From the NCBI GenBank assembly GCA_948567375.1, contig OX419759.1:17018744-17082743 (forward strand): a DNA stretch of 64,000 bases. Direction: 5' to 3'. Shown in pieces: positions 45,120 through 55,309 of this stretch; the stretch's first letter is position 1; each line of letters begins with the position of its first letter. The stretch is from Lunularia cruciata (taxonomy: Eukaryota; Streptophyta; Marchantiopsida; Lunulariales; Lunulariaceae). The notes under the pieces were generated by a model. That model worked only from the letters and a program-made list of their open reading frames with translations, was not told the DNA's origin and did no database searches. Position numbers and translations under genes: made by a program.

Positions 45120-46028
45120 GAAGATCTTGCAAGGAAGAGTGACATTGCAAGGGAGAGACAAGTAGCGGAGCATGAAATCTTGAAGCAGCAGTTTGCTGAT
45201 TCAAGAGTCAAACTCATCCATGCTATGGCGAGAGTAGCATCAAAGGATCAAGAGCTCGATCGAGTGATGGAGAGTATGGAGGAGAAGAAGCAACTCTGGC
45301 AGCGAGAGTTGGCTGCAAGATATAGAGAAGAAGAGAGATTACGAGACTTACTTCGTAATCAGGAAGAGAAGGTTGCACAGAAGGAGAAAGAGAAGGTTGC
45401 ACAGAAGGAGAAAGAGAAGGAAGCGGTGAAGGCCAAATTCGAAGAAGAATTGGCAATGTACAGAGAAGAATGGCTCACAGATCGGGAACGCGAACGCAAG
45501 ACAAGATTGGAGCCATTGAAGGAAATCGTCCTCAAAGTAAACGTGATGTTGAGTACAGAGGCCAGCGTTCAAATTGAGGAGACGAGATTGCACGAGTTAA
45601 AACTGTTGGTGTAGGAAACAAGGCAAAGACAAGCGAAAGATACAGATTTGAATGCCTTGTTGATTAAATTGAGAACTCGTGTAGATAGGAAGATCTTAGA
45701 AGTAGAAGACAATATTGCGATTAGATTAGACTTAGTGAGAATAGAGTTAGAAAAGCTTCGGCAGGATGTTAAGGCAAAACCCGAAGTAGATGACATCGGG
45801 ATCCAAATGTCTTCGGAGTTGCCCTCAGAGACATTAGAGAAGAGTGGGTCGAAGGATGAGGAGTTAGATAGATTACCCACTAGTGCAATTTCAGACCAGG
45901 AAAGAGAATTGCTGGATCTGGTAGAAGATGTGGGAGATCTAAAACCCGAGGAAAATGTAGTAGGAAGTAAGATTACTTCGGGTTCAGGGTTGAAAGCCGA
46001 GGAAGAAGTAGACATCGGATCGGATTAG
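45120..46028 (+). pseudogene. Element E ORF2: coiled-coil and acidic tail in the same frame
   Basis: Continues in frame after the TGA. It is a strong heptad coiled coil to about 45611, broken by TAG 45612-45614 (CAG in the minus copy), then an acidic tail to the stop at 46026-46028. It may be the C-terminal part of ORF1 reached by TGA readthrough, or a separate product. There is no ATG directly after the TGA. Confidence 0.6.
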
Positions 46029-46820
46029 TAACCGATTTGAGATTTGAAGGGGCAGATATGAAGAGGTGCATTGTCATTTTGGATCTGCAGGTTAGAATAG
46101 TGGTAGAAACGGTATAGTTGTTAGAACTGTTGATTGCTTCACTATTTAAGAGTGGCATTTGCAAGAAATTGTTGTTCAGTGCTCATTATTTCTGAGAATA
46201 AATAAAGCGAAGTGCTGTGAAGCAGTGCTCGTCGCTTGAGCTTGATTCCGAGTATCAACTTTGTAATCGTGTTTGTGAATGTTTGGAGAAATTTGAAGTG
46301 CAAGTCAGAGTGCTTGTTGGATGTTGGATTCCACAGCCTTGATCTTCATTTTGTGTGTTTGATCTTGAGTGAAGTGCAATCAAAGCAATGCCTTGACAGA
46401 TCTGAGAGGAATTGTAGTGTTGGTAGTATTCTGCGTTTGTGAGTACAGTGTGAAGTTGGTGTGAAGCAATTTTGATCAAGGAAGTTGTGCCATCAGTGGA
46501 AGGGTAGAACACAATTCTGAGGCGAAGTCATTTTGCAGTGAAGTGCCGTTTTTGGAAGAGCTTGAATCATCACAAATCAAGATTGTTTGGAAAGATTTGA
46601 TGGAGTTGTGATTAAGGAGTGTGAATTTGTGACAAGATTGCGAGTCAGTGCTTGTTACTCTCTTCTGGGTGTGGTTTCTACCTGAGAGATTAAAGACACA
46701 ACCAAGAAGAACTATATGTTACTGTTTGACTTCATATTTGGACATTTTTACTTGTATCTCTGCGGGAACGAACTTTACTTACCCAATTACCGCAAAAGTG
46801 ATATTTGCCGGGTTGTCACA

Positions 46821-47604
46821 GGAACATCCAAGGTGGATGGAACAATCCCACTTGTACTCCAAAGCCGAGTGATCTCCTCTGGTACGAAGTATCCTTTGCA
46901 TGGGCATTCCCCTCCAACAAGTCACGAAGCCAAGTAATTGCACCACTAAAAGCTAAAACTAATGTTGCCATGGTCCCAGACTGTAGTGTGCCAAGACTGC
47001 CACTACTGAAGCATACTAGTAGGCGACATACCCGTCCCTCACCAGACTGCCAACCAGGTCTATAAGAGGTTGTCTCCTCCCAATAGTCAATGTTGAAACC
47101 CATGGGGTATAACGCTGCTCCCCCAACTAGCACATCATATGACTCAGCTATTGTCGCAATAGCCTAAGCTCTCACCACCGAGCTATCAGTCGGATGACCA
47201 GGCTGAACTTGGACAACAAGCTCTCCACGTATGATGTATTGCGTCAAACCACCACCTAGAGATGTCTGGATCTGAAATAGACACCTCTCCACATCGGTCT
47301 TTTGTAACTCCAGACCGACAATTGCAGCCTTCCCCAACATAAAGGGTTGCGCACTAGAGTCTAACAAAACTCTCTGTGGTGTATAGACCTTCCTTGAAGG
47401 TCCCACCAAACGGAAAATCCTCCTCTGGTTATCCAATAGGACAACACCAAGTGTAAACCATGCTCTCTCAAAGGCCGGTCTAGCTGGCAACTCCTCTAGT
47501 CTACCCATTGCTGCTTGCCATAAACCACTAGTCGTTGAACGGATCCCATGTTCCTCAACCAAGTAAGCTCCACTACCAACCACCTCTGCTCTAGTAGTAG
47601 GAAC
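46821..47604 (-). pseudogene. Element F protease
   Basis: On the minus strand VLLDSSAQPFMLGKAAI carries the retropepsin site (DSS for DSG). A stop at 47164 is followed by DVLVGGAALYPMGFNIDYW and SYRPGWQSGEGR, a block typical of this Ty3 group. The N-terminal part is cut by the A LTR at 47605. Confidence 0.75.
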
Positions 47605-48283
47605 TGTAACACCCATTTGTGCATGTGTGTGGTATTGTGATATTTAGCTTGGTATTACAAGTACTTAAGAGATATTATTTATATAGAGATAAAGGATGGT
47701 TCTATATTAGTCATGGTTAGCTAAAGTTAGTCATAGCTAAGATAGATGGGACCTTACTTTAGAGGAAGTAGAAAAGATGAGCACCACTATTTTGGATTTT
47801 AGTGTGTTGACTTGGTATTATTCCTAGGTGTTTGGCTTTGGGGAAAGAGTTGAGAACTCTTGGGCCCGCAAGCCTTTTTGTTTTGGATTCTTCTTTAGTC
47901 CAAGGATAGCCCATGTGAAGGAATCCTTGCTTTAGTGGTTGGGTCAAGATAAGGGGAATATGCCCATGTGAATGGATATTCCTTTCTACTTTTTAACTTT
48001 ACTTGACTTTTAGTCTAGTAACTTGAGTTATTACGGTAATTAGTAACTTTGGTACGTAACTATTTCACAAGTATATAAACAAGGGGTGAGGAGGTACTCA
48101 TCATCCTTTCATTTGCAACTATCTCTCTCTCATTGAGTTCTCTAGTGAGCAATGTCTTGAGTCTTGGAGTGTTAGCCTTGGAGGAGTATGATGGAGTTGG
48201 GGTTCCTTGCCTTCTTAGTCCATGGTGCGCTACCATAATAGCCATCAGAGGTTCATCCTCAATGAGAGACAGGCCGGCTCATA
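47605..48283 (+). repeat. Solo A LTR with GAAC target duplication
   Basis: TGTAACACCC...GGCTCATA, flanked by GAAC at 47601-47604 and 48284-48287. Element F continues on both sides. Nearly identical to 6062-6740. A solo LTR is the usual result of recombination between the two LTRs of one element. Confidence 0.92.
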
Positions 48284-48570
48284 GAACTGCACCATCCCTA
48301 CTCTCACACAACGTGGTAGCCAACCGGAACATTGAGGTTGGGTCAACTCCCAAATGTAAACATATCACTGGCCGAAAACAAAGGACGCCGCATAATCAGC
48401 TAAGCCGGCCCCAACATCATGCTACACTCAGTCTGTATAGTAGCATGTGGTTGACTAGCAGGTAGTCCATCATGTACTCCATCACCACCTACCACACCTA
48501 CTGGAACATTAGGAACCATGGATGTTGTCTGTAATGCCTCAGATAGTGTGAAAGACTAGGGAAGTCTGAC

Positions 48571-50262
48571 CTATCTCCCAACCTCTCCTCTCTGTGGGTC
48601 CAACTCCACTGATGCTACTCTAGGCTCTGGAGCACGTACTACACTCTCAGTCACTGCTACAGATGCATCCACTTGTGCTGCTCCGCACATGAAGTCCAAA
48701 GCATCTCTATCACCACCATATGAGGTGGAAGCCTCAGCACCCGAATCTGATCTCCTTTGAGCAATAGCCACACTAGCCAATCTCTGCTCCAACTGCTCAA
48801 TCGGGGTAGCCATAGTTGTGTTAGAAGTAAGGGCAGGTACTGCACCTCTACTAGGTGTAGATCCTCTACCACCACCTCTACCACCTCATCTTCCATGAAC
48901 TGGAGCTCCTCTACTACCTGCCATAGCAGCCCTACCACTCCGTAACTCCGGGTGTAGGTCAAAACACCGGTCACTAGTGTGACCAAATCTGTGGCAGTGC
49001 TCACACTGCCTCTGTGCTGGCTGTGATACACTAGAGGTATCAGGTCTGCTGCCCTGAGTACACTCTCTCCTATGGTGAGGTCCACCACAAGTCCAACAAG
49101 CAACACCACCACTCACTGGCTGCTGCTGACCCAAAAATGAAGGTAAGGGTCTAACTCCACTAGGCCTTCTACTTGCTCTATAAGATCTTGGCTGTCCACC
49201 CTATCCTCAAAAACCTACTCTGCTGCACTCTCAAAGAAGTCACAGCCGTGGATGAGGTCTCCCTATCAAATCCAGATGTCACCACCCTCTCCTCTACCAT
49301 GTTGAGCTCAATATGCTCAGCCAAACCAAAGACCACTACCAAAGTAGGCAAAGTAGCATGTAACAACGTAGCATCACGAACTCTACGTCGCAACTCCTTG
49401 TCCACTATCCCATACCAAAACTGGACTGCCTAGGCCTCACTAACTCCCTGAGTGAAACTGATCAGCAAACTCATGCAAGTGTATGTCTCACGTAGGCTCT
49501 CTCTCGCCTTCCGTTGGAACTCCTGCAAGCTCCTCAGCTTGTCATTCCACACTCCTTGGTAGTTTTGCCTCAAACATAGGAAGAACTCCACCATAGGGAT
49601 AAATCCCAATACCACACCACCTCCTGTAGCGGTACCTCCACTCGTAGTAGCACCATCTCCAGCTAGTGCACCTCCACTAGCTCCACCCACACTACTCAAG
49701 TTAGAACTCATAGGTACAGCCAATCTACTCATGGCCACCAAACTGGAAGTGATAGAGACATAGTTCGGAGACCAATATTGTCTCCATAACTTGATCTCCT
49801 CCAAATGAGCTCTCCTGAACTCATGGTAGTCATCCATCGGCAGACCGTCTAGATGTTGAAACAACCTCTTCCATGCCATGAAGGGTTTGAACAAAGTCGG
49901 GTTCTGCATCTGTTGCAGATCACACGAACTATCAAACTCCTGGATGAAGTCATCCAACTCATGGTACCCATTGTACCAGAGTAACTCCTAGGGCCTTGGG
50001 AGGCCCCATAAATCTTGTCCATGTCCCACAACAACGGTGCGGACACACCAAGTGCACTTTCAACTGAATCAGCTCCTGTGTTGAACTCCAACTCTGAGTC
50101 AATCTCCTCCCTCAGTAGGACCAGAGATACAGGATGATACCGAGTGCCACTTCGAGTAAACCCACTGCGTACTGCAAGGCTATCTCCTCTGGAATCCCCA
50201 AAGAACTCCGTTGTGACAAAGTAACCGCAACAGCAAACCAGAACCACCAATTGCAACCGCAA
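48571..50262 (-). pseudogene. Element F gag
   Basis: Fragments 50262-49849, 49957-49430, 49405-49178, 49134-48886 and 48813-48571. The capsid-like part includes FMAWKRLFQHLDGL and RQNYQGVWNDKLRSLQEF. Two zinc knuckles follow: CWTCGGPHHRREC and CEHCHRFGHTSDRC. Small indels split the frames. Confidence 0.75.
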
Positions 50263-51520
50263 GTCTCAACTGCAAGTGCTCCACCAAGTGCCAACATCAC
50301 CATGTGCCAACACTAACTAAGCACCACTCACTAATGTAACTCTAACCGAGATAACTACACTAGGGGAAAGGGCAACCTGTAACCTACCATCATAACACGC
50401 ACTCTCACGATCTGTAGGTCATCACTTCCTGCCTCACCGGAGAGAAACAAAGGTAGTCTGATCGGTCATCACTCTAGCCTCACTACCGAGAGCACACCAG
50501 AGCACCAACACTCAAAAGTCAGGGCACCTCACACAAACGTGGTGCACAAACAAGAAGCAAAGAATGGAGGGGATCCAATCACAAGAAATCCAAATGAAAA
50601 CCCTCCATCTCATAACACAACACGAGACTGACTCCGCCACTATTTGGCATTTGACATAAGAGAAGTTTGTATCTAAATCCTAAGCTACCAGGATCACCAA
50701 GAATGGGATCAAATTGCCTCTCCTAGCCAAAGCTACATGTGTATAGATAACAATGGCACAGTCACTAGGGCACCAATCTACAAACAAGAGATCTAGGGGT
50801 CAAACCTTGCACAATCTAGCAGGAAAGGTAGATTTTGCCAACCAATGACCAAGATCTACTCTAAACTAGCTAGCCTCACGCCAGCAAGTTGGCTTGTTGG
50901 CCCTTCTAGGCCTCCGTAGCCTCTCATAGCCCACAGCACTATGCCTCAAAATGCCGAAATTCAACCAAATGAGGCCTTTCTTCTTGCCACTTTGAACCTC
51001 CTCCGAAATTGGTGAAACTTCTCCAAATCTGTGAAAGTCCTCCAAACTAGCAAAAGTCCTCCAAATCTGGCCAAAATCTGACGTAAATTCCAACCAAAAT
51101 CTGATATAAAATCTGACATAAACCCTAAAGTTGGTTGTCAGCCAAATCCCCCGCTAACTTTCCACTCGAGCCAAATTGACAACACGGGTTTTTCCAAATC
51201 ACAAATTCATGAGAAAAGCTTCCCAACTCCACCTTCAATTTGACTTTTTGAGCCCAACTCGCAGCAAATTGGTCCTGCCTTCACCTCCTAAGCTCAAAAT
51301 CACAACCACTGCTTGAAATTTGCTCCTTCTTTGCTCAAAATTTGGCCAGCGCTTCCCCACACCGTCTGCCTTACTGCCAAATCTGCATCAATCAAATGAG
51401 CTTTTGCACACTATGGAAACATTGAACTTGAATCGAGCTACCAACGATCCACCGAGCTTGGAGATACCACCAACACTCAAAGTTCTTGCACCCGATTTCC
51501 CCCTGACTTCACTTCTCTGA
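50263..51520 (-). other. Element F leader (about 1.26 kb)
   Basis: Untranslated leader between gag and the 5' LTR core. The minus-strand ORF 51093-50866 shows no domain. No primer binding site is recognisable beside 51521, which is unusual. Confidence 0.55.
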
Positions 51521-51971
51521 TGTAATCAATTTGCTTACCACTCTCAACTCAACTCAACTCAGATCAGTACTTGATTTGTCACTCTATAAATTGCCAACAA
51601 CTGGGCACTGATTACAATCAAGCCACACCCACTCAAGCATAGAGAAGTTAGGTGACACTAGCCGGCCTCTATCCACCATAGCCAAGAACTTGAAGGCTCA
51701 ACATCAGAGAAGTGAGCTCTCTAGAGTTCACTTCAAAACTATACCTCCTAGGCTTGAGCTAGCTCTGAAACCCTAATGGTCCCACCGACGGCACACTCAA
51801 CGGTGCGAATAGTGCAAAGTGACGGTGGGTCCTACCGTGAAGTTGGTACCCCAAACACAAAATCTGACCGTCGGAAAGTAGTCTCTGAGAAACTGCTGAA
51901 ATAACTCTAACTACTATCATTAGAACTCTAGTGTCCGAGCATCTAGATGCGGCACTACAAATGGCGTGACA
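51521..51971 (-). repeat. Element F 5' LTR core (451 bp)
   Basis: TGTCACGCC...TTGATTACA on the minus strand. Matches the cores at 35526-35974 and 37708-38165, but lacks the 107-bp side segments. Confidence 0.85.
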
Positions 51972-51989
51972 ACCTAATCGGCGCTAAAT

Positions 51990-52210
51990 CAACAAAGTGC
52001 AGCATTGAGTAGTAACTAGTAGCATTGGAAAAGAGTTGATGGGTGGCACTGAGCGGCAACTTGTGACATCTGGCAGTGACTAGGAGTGGTGCAAAAAAAA
52101 CTATGGGCGGAACTAAGCAATAACAAGCGGCACTAAGCGGTAATGAGTAGCATCTCGTGGTTACATTGAGCAATAACGAGCGGCATCTAGCAATAACTAG
52201 CAACGGTGAA
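51990..52210. repeat. Degenerate short minisatellite
   Basis: Irregular repeats of about 18-25 bp around 'gcggcactaagcggtaac'. Confidence 0.65.
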
Positions 52211-52340
52211 AAAAATGATGGGCAGAGAGCATTTATTCAATTAAAGATATAGACAAAGCATATTAGAGATAGAAAGAGAGTATTTTTCAAGTTTCTAAAA
52301 CTCATCTTTATTATGATCATACTAAAGGTTACATTTTGGT

Positions 52341-53617
52341 ATACTATTTGCTATCACTAGAGTATGATGGATTTGGAGTAGGATGTTGAACTTGAGTGAG
52401 CATTTTGAAATAGTGGCTTATTTCCTTGGGAGTTTTCCTTGCCTGTATGAGACTCATTTTGATTTCATGAGTGCACTTTGACTCCAAACTCTTCTCCTTA
52501 AATTTGTGTTTGTCTGCACTAACTTTCCTTTTATCTACACTCAATTTTTTCTCAATTTCAATTTTCATCTTCTTTGTCTCTAATCTAACAAGCTCTACTT
52601 CCATTTTCATCATTGTTTTCTCTCTTTTCCTTTGTTGGTGGCTTATAGTTCAGCTAGTCATAACCTCTCCATGGATTCTGTAGTATCTACCTTCAACATG
52701 CTAATTTTTGCTAAATCATGAGACAATGACATATAAGGTGAAAACATGGGTACCTTACTTGCTGATATTCCACCTTTCCTCCTCTTTAGGTCACATTCCT
52801 CTTCTTGGTTGAGGAAAGCACACTCAAATGCATCCCCTATAGAAGTTAAAGGCGGTGGTGTAATGAAAGGTGAGTCCTCAATCTGTGGAACAAATGGTGA
52901 CTCATCCTTGGGTGATAGGATTCCATTGTCCATACATATACCCGGTATACTTTCCACCCCTTGGGTGTTTTGGACAAACTGGGGGCCCAAGTCTAGGAGC
53001 ACCACCTCTGGAGGAGATAGGAATTGCAAGCACTCTTATGCACCTTCTTGGACCTCCTCCTTGCTAGCCTCACTCGAATTTGGATTAAAATCTCCCAAAC
53101 TTACCATTGCAGGTGGACTAATGTTTGTTGTGGTCCCAAACATGGCTTCCATTCTTGCAAAATGCGGGCACATTCCATTCAATTTATCTTCTATAGTTCT
53201 CCACCCTTTGCCATATTCCTTCTCGGCGAGACCTTCTCTAGTAGATTGGTTCTTAAGCTCCCAAGTTTCTTTGTATTGTTTCATGTACCTCAACCATTTC
53301 TTGTAAAGCCTATCATCTATCATAGAAGTAGGAAATCCTTGTCCCTCTCTAATAAAAAATTTTGCAATGAAACTAAATGCGGCTGATTTCTGAATGGGCT
53401 TTTTGCAATTCCTACCATGAATCTATGCAAAATGCTCGGGGTCCTCCAAATAATCCAGTATTTGGCTATAATGGTGCATTGCAATGCAAAATAGTTCATC
53501 CTTCTTTCTTTTGGCCGGCACGGAAGGAGCAATCCTCAACAAGTCTGTAAATTTCCCTAATGGTTGTTCATGTTGTGAATCCAAAGATGAGTCTATAGGT
53601 CTTGGATTGATGTCCAA
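52341..53617 (-). pseudogene. SANT/Myb-like or trihelix-type protein gene, broken
   Basis: Four minus-strand frames in order: 53617-53423, 53323-53036, 53029-52658 and 52613-52344. The second has RLYKKWLRYMKQYKETWELK followed by GKGWRTIEDKLNGM, like a SANT/trihelix helix set. The last is a charged coiled coil (EVELVRLETKKMKIEIEKK). This domain order is seen in Myb-like proteins encoded by PIF/Harbinger transposons and in related plant genes. Stops separate the parts, unless introns do. No transposase is nearby. Confidence 0.4.
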
Positions 53618-53912
53618 AAGTGAGCATCATGCACTAAAACAAGGTACTTGATCTCCCATTGCAAAAATTTTGTTGCACTTCACAATTTCTTGGTTACCGT
53701 AGGGCGGCACAGATCATTTCCCACACCAATGCAAAACTACAAAATTGCCATTTAGTTGCTTGACAACTTGCACATTTGCTCGGGAGGTAGTGAATTCGAG
53801 TTTAGAATTTGAATTGTTGAGGGGATCATTTTGGCTTTTGAATATGCTAACAAAATCATAAATCATATGAGACTCATCTAACCATGAGGCCACACTCTTG
53901 AGAAAACACGTC

Positions 53913-53969
53913 ACTTTTTTTGACAATCATTTATTAAGTTACTTTTTTTTGACAATCATTTATTAAGTT
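53913..53969. repeat. 28-bp tandem duplication
   Basis: Two copies of 'acttttttttgacaatcat...' differing by one T. Confidence 0.9.
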
Positions 53970-55126
53970 ATTGCATTCCTTAACATCTGTAACATAAGGT
54001 CTGATTTTTATATATGAATGTAATTTGGACAAAATATCTCATAACTAAATTTACAGAGTAGAGTGTTCATTTATTGCAATTTCATCTTGTTACATAGTTC
54101 ACTAAAAATGATTACTTAGTTTGTTATTTATCCCTTAAACATGCGCCAAATCTATTTTTGAAACCCCTAATGGACCTAATACCTTGAGGCAAGCCTGATA
54201 CGAGATACCGGAGTTGCCCATGGAAACCAGATACGCATGGAACTTACCACGATTCCCATATCAGTTGTACCGTGAAATCGCGATTAACCGCAAGCATAAA
54301 CCGTTTAAGAACAGTATTAAGAACTTCATTACGGTGGCCTGTCCAAACTACAGTACGACAGTCCATAGTACGGTATGGAGAACTGTGTGGCAGGTGTGAC
54401 TACGGTAGCACCGACCCGAAGTGGAACACGAATGCCGAAGCTGCGGCCAACACATACACTAATGTAGAGGGTTTATGGCATAACTGAGTGTTCCTTTCTG
54501 AACGAATTGAGAAGAGCATTTACCCCACGAATGAGACCTGCGTAGAGACATGCCATTTTTTGCTTCTCCTCGGACTTGAGTCCTATCAACGTTCATGCAA
54601 TTAACGACAACGTTCTCAATTTCGTGAGGGAGTCATCAGTTCACTGTTGGAATCAATTATAGTTTTCAAAGATTGACGAACAATTAGCAGACAGCGGAGC
54701 TGGAGATTGTCAATTAACCTTCAAGGTTCTGAGAAGACGTTTGTTTTCCGTAAGTTTGAACATTATAATGTTCAAATTTTCACAGGCGTGCTGGTGGTAA
54801 GTCTCTGGAAATTATGGACTTCCTTCTTGCTTAGTAAAACTTGGTGCCGAAAGGTGAAAAGCTTTGGATGTGATTCTGCTACTAGATCATTCTTCTGCGT
54901 CCTGTTCACAAGGCAATCACGTGCACAACTGTTTTCTTTGTATAATGTATTTCTCTGAGTAAGGGGTTTGTAACGTTAGTTTGTTTTCAGGATTACCTTG
55001 TCAAAAGAGCTCAATCTGCTGGATCATCTCAGTCAATTTCAGCCGGCTTGATTTAGGACATCCCAATTCTTCAGGAATTAGGGCTGCTAGGAAATTCAAG
55101 AGCTGGATCTATGTCAAGGGGTTCGC
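53970..55126. other. Intergenic region upstream of the PPR gene
   Basis: No gene or shared repeat seen. The small frames at 54214-54487 and 54707-54958 have no recognisable content. Confidence 0.5.
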
Positions 55127-55138
55127 TATAAATATAAG
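55127..55138 (+). promoter_or_regulatory. TATA box of the PPR gene
   Basis: TATAAATATAAG, about 175 bp before the start codon. It implies a short leader holding two upstream ATGs: 55250 (6-codon ORF) and 55285 (out of frame, overlapping the start). Confidence 0.55.
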
Positions 55139-55309
55139 ATAAACTCAAGAATACCCGCACGTTAACCTGGATCACAATTTGTGATCTCTCTCAGAGAAGG
55201 CCAAAAGGTTGGAGCTTCAGTGTCCTGCTTGATCTGGACGACTGCAGCCATGTTGGAGGAGCTTTGAGGTTGGAGCACGTCTTCATGGACTTTCGGGAAG
55301 CTGCGGAAA

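Larger units (their letters stand above)
43018..46820 (+). mobile_element. Element E, plus-strand copy (3.80 kb)
   Basis: Flanked by GGAAC at 43013-43017 and 46821-46825. The ends are TATGGTGCCCACA (first bases mutated from TGTG) and CCGGGTTGTCACA. Inserted in the protease-methyltransferase interval of element F, whose sequence is continuous across it. There is no LTR pair: the first 370 bp do not match the last 800 bp. The 3' region (46029-46820) looks like an LTR, with TATTTAAG near 46142 and a CA end. The element may be an LTR retroelement derivative that lost its 5' LTR, or a different kind of element. Confidence 0.85.
37601..51971 (-). mobile_element. Element F: Ty3-type retroelement with DNA methyltransferase and PHD finger
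   Basis: Minus-strand order: LTR core 51971-51521, leader, gag with two zinc knuckles, protease, cytosine methyltransferase-like domain, RT-RNase H, integrase ending in a PHD finger, polypurine tract, 3' LTR. Interrupted by element E (43018-46820, GGAAC duplication) and by a solo A LTR (47605-48283, GAAC duplication). Frameshifts and stops show this copy is dead. The protease style (LLDSSAQPFMLGK) and the LYPMGF block that follows it fit a Ty3 group I associate with seed-free plants and streptophyte algae. Confidence 0.82.
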
